This document shows positions 4,755-12,029 of a DNA stretch of 12,437 nucleotides, piece after piece. A program made the translations under genes and the position numbers. The stretch spans positions 1 through 12,437 of the forward strand of contig JAWXUG010000033.1 of the NCBI GenBank assembly GCA_044432885.1, in the 5' to 3' direction. Position 1 is the first letter of the stretch; every line of letters starts with the position of its first letter. Under the pieces are notes generated by a model. The model made no database searches, was not told the origin of the DNA, and saw nothing but the letters and a program-made list of their open reading frames with translations. This stretch comes from CAYJNO01 sp044432885 (GTDB taxonomy: Bacteria > Bacillota_I > Bacilli_A > Erysipelotrichales > Erysipelotrichaceae).

Positions 4755-6746
4755 CATGGATAGCATCGATAAACTAACTTTTAATTTTACTATTTCTAAA
4801 AGCACTTCATAGTTTTGGTGCTTTAACAATTTTGTAATATTTTCTTCATTGAAGAAAATAGTTCTGATAACATTACCAAAATATCCGTTTTCAAAGAAAT
4901 CAATGTTAATATAATCGTCTTTAGCAATATGAAGAATAATAAGCAATTGAACTTTTTCATATTTCCATATAATTGGTTTATCTAATATGTTAACGGAAAT
5001 AAAAGATTGATCGGTATGAGAATGTAAAGTTTTTAAAAATCCAAGTTTATTTCCTCTTTCTATACTAGATAATTTATCTCTAAGTATAATATCATTTATT
5101 ATTTCAGAACCATGATTTGTATGCTTGTCTAAATTGTGCTCGAGTTCTATCATGAACTGTTTTTTTGAACCAATATTTCTATAGGTATAAAAATATTCTC
5201 TATTAAAATTATTAAGCATATCTTCGAAATTCAGTTTCTTCATTGACAATATGTTACTTATATCAGATTTAGTTTTTTGCTTAAAAAATATATCAATATT
5301 TAATTTAGGCAACTTAATATTTTTTAAATTATCAGGATGAATATCACTTATTAACAAGTCATAATCATTACAGTTGATCGAATCTAATTCATAAAAATCT
5401 AAAAGTTCTATTTTTTCAATGTGCTCTGAAAAATTACGCATAAGTCTATTTTCCAAGCCTTTTCCGATACTCTTGTCTATGCTGTTTACAAGAATGATAG
5501 ATTTTTTCTTTGTGTTTCTATTATGTCTACCAAATCTTGGATGATAAACATAGGCTAAAAAAACTATTTCTTCTTCTGCAAGAATAATATCATGTGTTTC
5601 TTTTAAGTAAAGTGCTGTTTGTGCAGCCAGTTCGATTGATGAAATCGAATTTTGTTTTACTAATAGGGTGTTCATGATAGGTAGTTTAACATTAAAGAAG
5701 CATCTATTAAATAAAGGCATTAGATGGAGTGTCAATGTTTTGATTAAGTCGATGTCTTCTTGTAAAGAAGAAAAAGTATTTATATCGCATAAATACTTTA
5801 TTAAATCTTCTGCTATCAGGTATCTTTCAAAATAAGTATTTTTATTTCCTACCTTATTTATGCTACTATAATTTTTACAACAAACTATACCAACTGCAAG
5901 CGTATAAATATCATTTTCTGTAAAGGTGTAGCCAAAAAAATGGCTACATTGCTTATATATTTCTTTTGCATATGAAAAAGAAAATGTATTTTCTATCCAA
6001 CGCTTGATTGATTCATCAAATAAAATATTTTGGGAAAATTTTCTTCTTTGATAAGATACTACTATTAATTGAATTAATAAATCGATATTTCTGTATGAAA
6101 TTTCAAAGAATTCCGTATTTTTTTGTTGCTCAAATATTATTCCCTTAATTAAATGGGCGTATTTTGAATCAATACTAAAAGATGAAATATAATTATCTTC
6201 ATTTACAAAAAGATTTTTTGATTGATAATAGTAAAATTCATCAATTAAACAAAAACGTATTGCTGATTCTTGTGCATCGTACTGCAAACCATAGTGCGGC
6301 TTACTCTTTAATGTTATATGATAGTTATTCAATATTTCTTTTACTACAATTAAATCAGTATTAATTGTAGTTCGAGAAGTAAATAATTCATCAGCAAGTT
6401 GGTTAATAGTAACAGAATTGTTGGAAGATAAAATTCGTCTAACTATGTAATGCGCACGTTGATAAATTAGAGGCATAGAATTATGAATAGATCTTGTCTG
6501 TATTGATAAATTTAAGAATTTGTGGAATGATGCATAGTTAAAAATTGATAATGTATGACCTATTCCTGTTTTCGAAATAATTGAAGCACCATAATCGTAA
6601 ATAATATGATTAATTACCGTTATCTCTGCTTTTATTGTTTTCGAAGACACTCCTATAGATGTAGCTAGTATATCGCTGCTGATAGGTTCTCCACTATTAT
6701 ATATATGCAATAAAATTTGGTATTGTCTTCCACTTATATTATTCAT
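4752..6746 (-). CDS. BglG/MtlR-type transcriptional regulator with PRD, EIIB-like and EIIA-like domains
   Basis: The 664-residue order fits PTS-controlled activators: HTH 1 (about 5-65, SSDILATSIGVSSKTIKAEI), a second HTH of the Mga/M-trans type (about 95-155, TINQLADELFTSRTTINTDL), PRD1 (about 190-295), PRD2 (about 305-410, LTLHLMPLFNR with His341 and VYHPRF with His402), an EIIB-like segment (about 415-500, IILVNSIDKSIGKGLENRL) and an EIIA-like end (about 525-660, TLHSHTDQSFISVNI and PIIWKYEKVQLLIILHI). Such proteins are tuned by PTS phosphorylation on the PRD, EIIB and EIIA residues. Oddities: the PRD1 histidine position reads Q226, and the EIIB loop has no cysteine, so part of the usual phospho-control seems lost, while His575 in the EIIA-like part remains. 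It converges on the PTS operon and is its likely regulator (inference). The start lacks a clear Shine-Dalgarno, suggesting low expression. Base composition is very AT-rich. Confidence 0.85.
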   Translation of the reverse strand: MNNISGRQYQILLHIYNSGEPISSDILATSIGVSSKTIKAEITVINHIIYDYGASIISKTGIGHTLSIFNYASFHKFLNLSIQTRSIHNSMPLIYQRAHYIVRRILSSNNSVTINQLADELFTSRTTINTDLIVVKEILNNYHITLKSKPHYGLQYDAQESAIRFCLIDEFYYYQSKNLFVNEDNYISSFSIDSKYAHLIKGIIFEQQKNTEFFEISYRNIDLLIQLIVVSYQRRKFSQNILFDESIKRWIENTFSFSYAKEIYKQCSHFFGYTFTENDIYTLAVGIVCCKNYSSINKVGNKNTYFERYLIAEDLIKYLCDINTFSSLQEDIDLIKTLTLHLMPLFNRCFFNVKLPIMNTLLVKQNSISSIELAAQTALYLKETHDIILAEEEIVFLAYVYHPRFGRHNRNTKKKSIILVNSIDKSIGKGLENRLMRNFSEHIEKIELLDFYELDSINCNDYDLLISDIHPDNLKNIKLPKLNIDIFFKQKTKSDISNILSMKKLNFEDMLNNFNREYFYTYRNIGSKKQFMIELEHNLDKHTNHGSEIINDIILRDKLSSIERGNKLGFLKTLHSHTDQSFISVNILDKPIIWKYEKVQLLIILHIAKDDYINIDFFENGYFGNVIRTIFFNEENITKLLKHQNYEVLLEIVKLKVSLSMLSM

Positions 6747-6767
6747 AAGTTTATCATATCATAAATA

Positions 6768-6773
6768 ATTATA
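6768..6773 (-). promoter_or_regulatory. Possible -10 box for the PRD regulator
   Basis: Read on the minus strand this is TATAAT, 22 bases upstream of the ATG. The -35 position at 17 or 18 bp (TACTTT or TTACTT) is poor. In such AT-rich DNA the match may be chance. Confidence 0.25.
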
Positions 6774-6978
6774 TTACAGTATGTACAATTAAAGTAATAT
6801 TTGAAGCATGTTTATTTTGAATCTCATTATCAAGTCCTTTTAATTGTTTAGTCAGTTAGGATTCATATAAATTACTATCAAATACCAATATGATATTATG
6901 TAAGATGAAAAGAAATTATTTTACTCTATATAAGTTTTTATAATAAAAAATTGTGAGCAATAGGGAATGTAAGTTTAT

Positions 6979-7016
6979 TAAAAACATCACAATAGTTGGA
7001 TATTCAACCATTGTGA
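6979..7016 (-). terminator. Hairpin with minus-strand T-tail, possible antisense terminator or operator palindrome
   Basis: Arms TCACAATAGTTG (6987-6998) and CAACCATTGTGA (7005-7016) form a 12-bp stem with a 6-base loop. On the plus strand one pair is A/C and no T-run follows. On the minus strand that pair becomes G-U and the stem is followed by TG and five Ts (6980-6986 region). The asymmetry favours a minus-strand terminator, but no minus-strand gene lies to its right, and the outer arms are also TTGTGA-type half-sites. Confidence 0.35.
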
Positions 7017-7019
7017 AAA

Positions 7020-7039
7020 TTGTGGTTAAAAATTCACAT
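7020..7039 (+). promoter_or_regulatory. Rex-like operator upstream of nrdD
   Basis: The 20-bp site TTGTGGTTAAAAATTCACAT matches the Gram-positive Rex pattern TTGTGAAA-N4-TTTCACAA at 13 of 16 defined positions counting TTGTG, an inner TT and CACA with correct half-site spacing, or slightly fewer under a strict count. Rex is an NADH/NAD-sensing repressor of fermentative and anaerobic genes. The site lies just upstream of the probable -35 region of nrdD. Assignment is inference from motif only; a CRP/FNR-type protein is an alternative. Confidence 0.4.
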
Positions 7040-7070
7040 TGTTTCATAAACTTTTCATAGAAAATGTGTT

Positions 7071-7140
7071 TATAATAAGAGTGTAGTTTTTGATGATGGG
7101 AAGCATTATCAATGAAATAAGTTTAAAACTTTATTATAAT
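7071..7140 (+). promoter_or_regulatory. nrdD promoter region, two -10 candidates
   Basis: TATAAT occurs at 7071-7076 and again at 7135-7140. The first lacks a good -35 at 17 bp. The second has ATGAAA (7112-7117) at 17 bp, 4 of 6 to consensus, and would give a leader of about 20 bases. Which one is used cannot be decided from sequence. Confidence 0.4.
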
Positions 7141-7166
7141 CATGATAAAGAAATGAGGGAGAAGAT

Positions 7167-9347
7167 ATGGAAAAACAAAGTGTTGAGAATAGTTTTAACT
7201 ATGGTGAATTATATAGAGTCAAATTAGATGTGAAAATGGTGAAAAAAGATGGATCAATTGAGAAATTCAATGTCCAAAAAGTAGTGGATGCAGTTGGAAA
7301 GAGTGCGTATCGTGCTTTGACAACGTTTTCTCATGAAGAAAAGTTGAGTATTTGCCAACAAGTCGTAGATCAAATTAATCGTTTGAATCAAACGGAAATT
7401 CCGATTCCAATGATGCATAATATTGTAGAGTCTGTATTGGAAGATATCAATCCATTGGTGGCAAAGAGCTATCGTGATTATCGTAATTACAAACAAGACT
7501 TTGTAAAAATGTTGGATGGGGTTTATAAGAAAAGTCAATCGATTATGTATATTGGTGATAAAGAAAACTCCAATACTGATTCGGCTTTGGTTTCGACTAA
7601 ACGTAGTTTAATATTTAATCAACTTAATAAAGAGTTATATCAAAAGTTTTTTATGACAACAGAGGAAATTCAAGCATGTCGTGATGGATATATTTATGTA
7701 CATGATATGTCTGCGCGCCGTGATACAATGAATTGTTGTTTATTTGATGTTGGCAATGTGTTGAATGGTGGATTTGAAATGGGAAATATTTGGTATAATG
7801 AGCCAAAGACATTGGATGTTGCCTTTGATGTAATTGGCGATATTGTACTAAGTGCAGCGAGCCAGCAGTATGGTGGATTTACGGTGCCATGTGTGGATCA
7901 AATTCTTGCACCATTCGCTGAAAAAACTTATATAAAATATAAAGAAAAATATACACGACTTGGTTTAAGTCCCGAAGTTGTTGAAGAAGAAACCATTAAG
8001 GATATTCAAACAGAGTTAAAACAAGGGTTCCAAGGATGGGAATATAAATTTAATACCGTTGCGAGTAGTCGAGGAGATTATCCATTTATTACGGTTACAA
8101 TGGGGCTGGGAACTTCAAGGTTTGAAAAAATGGCTAATATTGCTTTATTAAAAGTGAGACAAACAGGGCAGGGAAAACCAGGCAATCGTAAGCCTGTATT
8201 ATTCCCTAAAATCGTGTTCTTGTACGATGAAAACCTTCATGGAGAAGGAAAACCATTGGAAGAAGTATTTGAAGCGGGACTGGAATGTTCAAGTAAAACA
8301 ATGTATCCAGATTGGCTAAGTCTAACTGGAAAAGGATATGTAGCAAGTATTTATAAAAAATATGGTAAAGTGATATCCCCTATGGGATGTAGAGCGTTCT
8401 TATCTCCATGGTATGTACAAGGGGGGATGCATCCAGCTAATGAAGAAGATTATCCTATTTTTGTGGGTAGATTTAATATAGGGGCTGTATCCCTACATTT
8501 ACCTATGATTTTAGCAAAAGCACAGAAGGAAAGTCGCAATTTTTATGAAGTATTAGATTATTATTTAGATCTTATTCGTAAGCTTCATATTCGTACCTAT
8601 GCATATATTGGTGAATTACGCGCGTCAACCAATCCATTGGCATATTGTGAAGGTGGGTTTTATGGTGGGAATTTAAAACCACATGAAAAAATTAAACCTT
8701 TGTTGAAATCTGCAACAGCAAGTTTTGGATATACAGCACTGAATGAATTCCAACGTTTATATAATGGTAAATCAATTAGTGAAGATGGACAATTTGCATT
8801 GGAAACAATGGAGTATATTAACGCGAAAATTAATGAATTTAAAGAAGAAGATGGCAACTTATATGCAATTTATGGCACACCAGCGGAAAGTCTATGTGGA
8901 ACACAAATTCAACAATTTAGAGCGAAGTATGGCATTATTGAAGGGGTTAGTGATAAAGAATACGTAAGTAATTCATTCCATTGCCATGTAACAGAAGAAA
9001 TTACACCTATTCAAAAACAAAATTTAGAAGGACGTTTTTGGGATTTATCAAATGGTGGAAAGATTCAATATGTAAAATATCCAGTTGATTATAATATGAC
9101 AGCGATGAAATCACTTATTCGCAGAGCCATGGAACTTGGATATTATGAAGGTGTAAATTTATCATTGTCTTATTGTGATGATTGTGGACACCAAGAGTTA
9201 AATATGGATGTTTGTCCAAAGTGTGGAAGCACAAACTTAACAAAGATCGAAAGAATGAACGGTTATTTGTCATACTCAAGAGTTGGTGGAGATACAAGAT
9301 TAAATGCTGCCAAAATGGCAGAAATCGCAGAACGTGTAAGTATGTAA
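7167..9347 (+). CDS. nrdD: Anaerobic (class III) ribonucleoside-triphosphate reductase
   Basis: The enzyme reduces ribonucleoside triphosphates to dNTPs without oxygen, using a glycyl radical made by NrdG. The 726 residues are full length. An ATP-cone allosteric domain spans about 22-115 (VKKDGSIEKFNVQKVVDAVG). Catalytic landmarks follow: HDMSARRDTMNCCLFDVG with Cys190/Cys191 at the radical-cysteine position, and SPMGCRAFLSPW with Cys408 at the second active-site cysteine. The C-terminus has a four-cysteine zinc site (Cys670, 673, 683, 686) followed by the glycyl-radical motif ERMNGYL, with Gly699. GAGGGAG precedes the ATG by 5 bases. nrdG follows after 15 bp and then dut, so the operon makes and sanitises dNTPs. 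Expression is probably induced in anaerobiosis or by redox state through the upstream half-sites. Arg codons favour CGN, unlike the PTS cassette. Confidence 0.97.
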   Translation: MEKQSVENSFNYGELYRVKLDVKMVKKDGSIEKFNVQKVVDAVGKSAYRALTTFSHEEKLSICQQVVDQINRLNQTEIPIPMMHNIVESVLEDINPLVAKSYRDYRNYKQDFVKMLDGVYKKSQSIMYIGDKENSNTDSALVSTKRSLIFNQLNKELYQKFFMTTEEIQACRDGYIYVHDMSARRDTMNCCLFDVGNVLNGGFEMGNIWYNEPKTLDVAFDVIGDIVLSAASQQYGGFTVPCVDQILAPFAEKTYIKYKEKYTRLGLSPEVVEEETIKDIQTELKQGFQGWEYKFNTVASSRGDYPFITVTMGLGTSRFEKMANIALLKVRQTGQGKPGNRKPVLFPKIVFLYDENLHGEGKPLEEVFEAGLECSSKTMYPDWLSLTGKGYVASIYKKYGKVISPMGCRAFLSPWYVQGGMHPANEEDYPIFVGRFNIGAVSLHLPMILAKAQKESRNFYEVLDYYLDLIRKLHIRTYAYIGELRASTNPLAYCEGGFYGGNLKPHEKIKPLLKSATASFGYTALNEFQRLYNGKSISEDGQFALETMEYINAKINEFKEEDGNLYAIYGTPAESLCGTQIQQFRAKYGIIEGVSDKEYVSNSFHCHVTEEITPIQKQNLEGRFWDLSNGGKIQYVKYPVDYNMTAMKSLIRRAMELGYYEGVNLSLSYCDDCGHQELNMDVCPKCGSTNLTKIERMNGYLSYSRVGGDTRLNAAKMAEIAERVSM

Positions 9348-9352
9348 TTATT

Positions 9353-9365
9353 GGAGGTTAAAATG
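9353..9365 (+). promoter_or_regulatory. Shine-Dalgarno that fixes the nrdG start
   Basis: GGAGG (9353-9357) stands 5 bases before the ATG at 9363. The in-frame TTG at 9351 overlaps this site and is therefore unlikely to be the start. Confidence 0.85.
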
Positions 9366-9872
9366 AGATTTCATAATATAACAAAAGATGACATGTTGAA
9401 TGGGGATGGCTTGCGTGTTGTCTTATGGGTATCGGGTTGTGAGCATGGATGTAAAGAATGTCATAATTCTATTACTTGGGATAGCCAAAGCGGAATCTTA
9501 TTTGATCAAAATGCAAAACAAGAAATATTTGATGAACTAGAAAAATCTTATATCTCAGGTGTGACTTTTTCAGGTGGAGATCCACTTCATCCAGAAAACA
9601 GCTTTGAAATTGGTGAATTAGCAAAAGAAATTAAAGATAAATATCCCAATAAAACGATATGGTTATATACAGGCTATGACTGGGAAATGATTTGCCAACA
9701 GGAAAGAATGAAGTATATCGATGTATTGGTAGATGGAGAATTTAAAATTGATTTATTTAATGCACGCTTATTATGGAAAGGAAGCAGTAATCAACGGGTT
9801 ATAGATGTTCAAAAAACACTAGAAATGGGTTGTAATGCAGAGCCAGTTATTTATTGCGAAAACTATCAATGA
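9363..9872 (+). CDS. nrdG: Anaerobic ribonucleotide reductase activating protein (radical SAM)
   Basis: NrdG uses a [4Fe-4S] cluster and S-adenosylmethionine to put the glycyl radical on NrdD. With the ATG at 9363 it has 169 residues, usual for the family. The radical-SAM cluster motif is CEHGCKEC, Cys26, Cys30 and Cys33 (C-x3-C-x2-C), and VTFSGGDPLHPEN (GGDP at 71-74) is the SAM-binding loop. NGDGLRVVLWVSGC before the cysteines is characteristic of NrdG-type activases. It sits 15 bp after nrdD and overlaps dut by four bases (ATGA), so it is the middle gene of a three-gene operon. Pyruvate formate-lyase activase is a relative but is longer and unlikely given the nrdD partner. Confidence 0.95.
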   Translation: MRFHNITKDDMLNGDGLRVVLWVSGCEHGCKECHNSITWDSQSGILFDQNAKQEIFDELEKSYISGVTFSGGDPLHPENSFEIGELAKEIKDKYPNKTIWLYTGYDWEMICQQERMKYIDVLVDGEFKIDLFNARLLWKGSSNQRVIDVQKTLEMGCNAEPVIYCENYQ

Positions 9873-10375
9873 AAAAAATAGCACAATTTAAAAAAGTAAG
9901 TTTAAAACAATTTAGCGAAGGGTATTCAGATTTTAGTACAGATGCTCAAGTCGTTGCTTCGGTTTATGAACAAATTAAATTGCCAAAAAGAGCGACTAAA
10001 GGAAGTGCAGGATATGATTTATTTGCACCTATGGATATCGTATTAAAACCAAATGAAACGATAAAAATACCAACAGGGATTCGTTGTGAAATGAATCAAG
10101 ATTGGGTATTAAAGTTATATCCAAGAAGTGGTTTAGGCTTTAAATATCGTCTTCAATTTAATAATACGGTAGGGATTATTGATTCTGATTATTACTATTC
10201 CGATAATGAAGGGCATATTTTTTGTAAAATAACCAATGATAGCAATGAAGGAAAAACCGTCGAAATTTTAGCGGGTACAGGATTTGCGCAAGGAATATTT
10301 ATCGAATATGGTATAACCATTGATGATGATGCCACCCAAACACGTAATGGTGGTTTTGGAAGCACAACAAAATAA
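9869..10375 (+). CDS. dut: dUTP diphosphatase (trimeric dUTPase fold)
   Basis: The enzyme hydrolyses dUTP to dUMP and pyrophosphate, preventing uracil in DNA and feeding thymidylate synthesis. The 168 residues show all five motifs: 1, AGYDLF (47-52, Asp50); 2, PRSGL (85-89); 3, GIIDSDY (102-108, catalytic-type Asp105, Tyr108); 4, GTGFAQGIF (136-144); 5, RNGGFGSTTK (159-168, Phe163). Oddities: about 20 extra residues precede motif 1 (QFKKVSLKQFSEGY), and motif 3 is followed by an acidic insert (YYSDNEG, about 109-115) before HIFCKITN, in a style I associate with dUTPases of Gram-positive phages and their bacterial relatives. The ATG overlaps the nrdG stop (ATGA) and has no clear Shine-Dalgarno, so translation is coupled to nrdG. 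The in-frame TTG at 9854 is not favoured. A terminator follows after 5 bases. Confidence 0.93.
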   Translation: MKKIAQFKKVSLKQFSEGYSDFSTDAQVVASVYEQIKLPKRATKGSAGYDLFAPMDIVLKPNETIKIPTGIRCEMNQDWVLKLYPRSGLGFKYRLQFNNTVGIIDSDYYYSDNEGHIFCKITNDSNEGKTVEILAGTGFAQGIFIEYGITIDDDATQTRNGGFGSTTK

Positions 10376-10380
10376 ATGTG

Positions 10381-10407
10381 AGTCATGCATGCAGTGCATG
10401 GCTTTTT
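10381..10407 (+). terminator. Rho-independent terminator of nrdD-nrdG-dut
   Basis: AGTCATGCA (10381-10389) pairs with TGCATGGCT (10395-10403) as a 9-bp stem with one G-U pair and a 5-base loop, followed by TTTTT. It starts 6 bases after the dut stop. Confidence 0.88.
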
Positions 10408-10462
10408 AAATAATTTATAAAGAAATGGAAGGTTTTATAAAGGTTAAGCATTTTTAGGGTTG

Positions 10463-10496
10463 TTGACTATCATTCAGACTTAAATTTTGATATAAT
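10463..10496 (+). promoter_or_regulatory. Promoter of the MATE gene with extended -10
   Basis: TGATATAAT (10488-10496) is an extended -10 element. The TTGACT at 10463-10468 is a good -35 sequence but is 22 bp away, too far, so the extended -10 probably compensates. The ATG follows 26 bases later, behind AGGAGA. Confidence 0.55.
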
Positions 10497-10521
10497 CAAT
10501 TTCATTACGCAGGAGAAAACC

Positions 10522-11850
10522 ATGAAAAAAGATATTACGTCAAAATTTAACTTTATATCCTTAATTCAATACACATTACCAACCATGATGATGATGTTGT
10601 TTTTTTCTGCTTATCAAATGGTAGATGGTGCCTTTGTTTCTACCTTTGTTTCCACAGATGCCTTATCAGCCATTAATATATTGTATCCTTTAATTAATTT
10701 AATTATTGCGATAGCCATCATGTTTGCAACAGGAGGCAGTGCATTCATTGCTAAAAGATTAGGGGAAAAACAGGATCAAGATGCTAAGGAGAAATTTAGT
10801 TTATTTATAGCATGTGGCTTTAGTATTGGTCTTTTATTGATTATTATTTTGTATCCACATCTTGAATCATTGATGATTTTACTTGGAGCAACCCATCGTA
10901 TGTTGGATTATGCAGTAGATTATATGCATGTGATTTTATTGTTTGCACCTTTTATGATTATTCAAATGATTTATCAATATTTCTTTGTAACGGCAGGAAA
11001 ACCAAGATTAGGCTTATATCTTACTTTATTAGGAGGTGTAATTAATATTGCACTTGACTATCATTTTGTTGTTAATCTTGATTTAGGGATGTTTGGTGCT
11101 GCTTTGGCTAGTGGATTAGGTTACTTAATTCCATCTTGTATAGGGACGATGTACTTTATGGTAAATCGTAGTAATTTATTGTATTTCACACGTTTTCATT
11201 TTGATTTTAAAGCAATTATGCAAGCTTGTAGCAATGGCTCAAGTGAAATGGTGTCTAATTTATCTATCGCCCTTATCACTTTGCTATACAATTTAACAAT
11301 GCTTCGATTATTACAAGACGATGGGGTGGCTGTGATAACGGTTATCTTGTATGTGCAGTTTTTCTTAAATGCCTTATTTGTTGGATTTTCAATGGGGGTA
11401 GCACCCATTATTAGTTATAACTTTGGTGCAGAAAATTATAAGGACTTACACCGTTATTTTAAATACAGCTTGATGTTTGTTCTTCTTATTTCAACTCTGG
11501 CATGTTTTGTGTGTATCTTCTTTAAAGAAGGCTTAATTCAAATATTTGCGACTAAGGGAAGCCATGTGTTTGAAATCGCTGCATCAGGATTTGATATCTT
11601 TAGTATTAGTTTCTTGTTTTCGGGTGTTAATATCTTTACCTGTGCATTGTTTACCGCCTATTCAAATGGTAAAGTTTCTGCACTATTATCCTTTATGAGA
11701 ACCTTTTTATTTATTGGTTTAGGATTAGTGATTTTTCCACTGTTTTGGCATGTTAATGGCGCATGGTTTTCCATTGTATTCGCTGAGGCCGCCTCTTTAA
11801 TTATGAGTATTATCTTTCTATGTTTATATAAAACTTCATATCATCTATAA
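10522..11850 (+). CDS. MATE-family multidrug/cation antiporter
   Basis: This is a membrane exporter of the MATE family, which moves cationic drugs or metabolites out using a Na+ or H+ gradient. The 442 residues with about 12 hydrophobic segments are the family norm. Landmarks are LPTMMMMLFFSAYQMVDGAFVS at the start, INILYPL, ATGGSAFIAKRLGEK (about 68-82), the second-quarter signature TAGKPRLGLYLTLLGGVINI with LDYHFV, and in the C-terminal half GFSMGVAPIISYNFGAENY, the repeat of the N-half core. AGGAGA (10511-10516) lies 5 bases before the ATG. The gene has its own promoter and terminator and so is monocistronic. No substrate is indicated by context. It resembles MepA/DinF-type proteins, but this cannot be narrowed from sequence alone. 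Confidence 0.9.
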   Translation: MKKDITSKFNFISLIQYTLPTMMMMLFFSAYQMVDGAFVSTFVSTDALSAINILYPLINLIIAIAIMFATGGSAFIAKRLGEKQDQDAKEKFSLFIACGFSIGLLLIIILYPHLESLMILLGATHRMLDYAVDYMHVILLFAPFMIIQMIYQYFFVTAGKPRLGLYLTLLGGVINIALDYHFVVNLDLGMFGAALASGLGYLIPSCIGTMYFMVNRSNLLYFTRFHFDFKAIMQACSNGSSEMVSNLSIALITLLYNLTMLRLLQDDGVAVITVILYVQFFLNALFVGFSMGVAPIISYNFGAENYKDLHRYFKYSLMFVLLISTLACFVCIFFKEGLIQIFATKGSHVFEIAASGFDIFSISFLFSGVNIFTCALFTAYSNGKVSALLSFMRTFLFIGLGLVIFPLFWHVNGAWFSIVFAEAASLIMSIIFLCLYKTSYHL

Positions 11851-11877
11851 GTGCCTGAAATACAGGTGCTTTTTTTG
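11850..11877 (+). terminator. Rho-independent terminator of the MATE gene
   Basis: AGTGCCTG (11850-11857) pairs with CAGGTGCT (11863-11870) as an 8-bp stem with two G-U pairs and a 5-base loop, followed by a run of eight Ts. The first stem base is the last base of the stop codon. Confidence 0.88.
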
Positions 11878-11966
11878 TGTGTAAATCCCTTAGAAGAATA
11901 AATGAATAGTCGTGAAAAATAGGACGAATAGTTATCGGTAAAATTTGGTAAAAACTGCAAAAAAAA

Positions 11967-11994
11967 TTGACTTATAAAATAAAAGTTTTAAAAT
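11967..11994 (+). promoter_or_regulatory. Promoter of the mrpE-type gene
   Basis: TTGACT (11967-11972, 5 of 6) and TAAAAT (11989-11994, 5 of 6) are spaced by 16 bp. Upstream, GGTAAAA occurs twice 10 bp apart (11937-11943, 11947-11953), a possible one-turn direct repeat operator. The start codon is 36 bases past the -10 box. Confidence 0.6.
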
Positions 11995-12029
11995 TAGTGT
12001 GTTATGAGTCATAAGAAAAGGGGTTATCT

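Larger units (their letters stand above)
6747..7166. other. 420-bp intergenic region between divergent regulator and nrdD
   Basis: No credible ORF lies here. From left to right it holds the AT-rich region upstream of the minus-strand regulator (TATAAT on the minus strand at 6768-6773, without a convincing -35), about 150 bp (6800-6950) in which nothing specific was recognised, a set of TTGTGA/TCACAA half-sites between 6951 and 7041, a hairpin at 6987-7016, and two -10-like boxes before nrdD. The length suggests regulated divergent transcription. Confidence 0.6.

Noticed and set aside
6951..7166. NrdR box pair or cobalamin riboswitch before nrdD
   Set aside because: No tandem ACA-type 16-bp NrdR boxes and no B12-box-like segment could be recognised. 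The half-sites fit a TTGTGA-type operator better.
9351..9362. TTG start for nrdG at 9351
   Set aside because: The TTG overlaps the Shine-Dalgarno for the ATG at 9363, which gives the expected NrdG N-terminus.
9854..9868. TTG start for dut at 9854
   Set aside because: The ATG at 9869 overlapping the nrdG stop is the normal coupled arrangement, and the added MRKLS residues match nothing.
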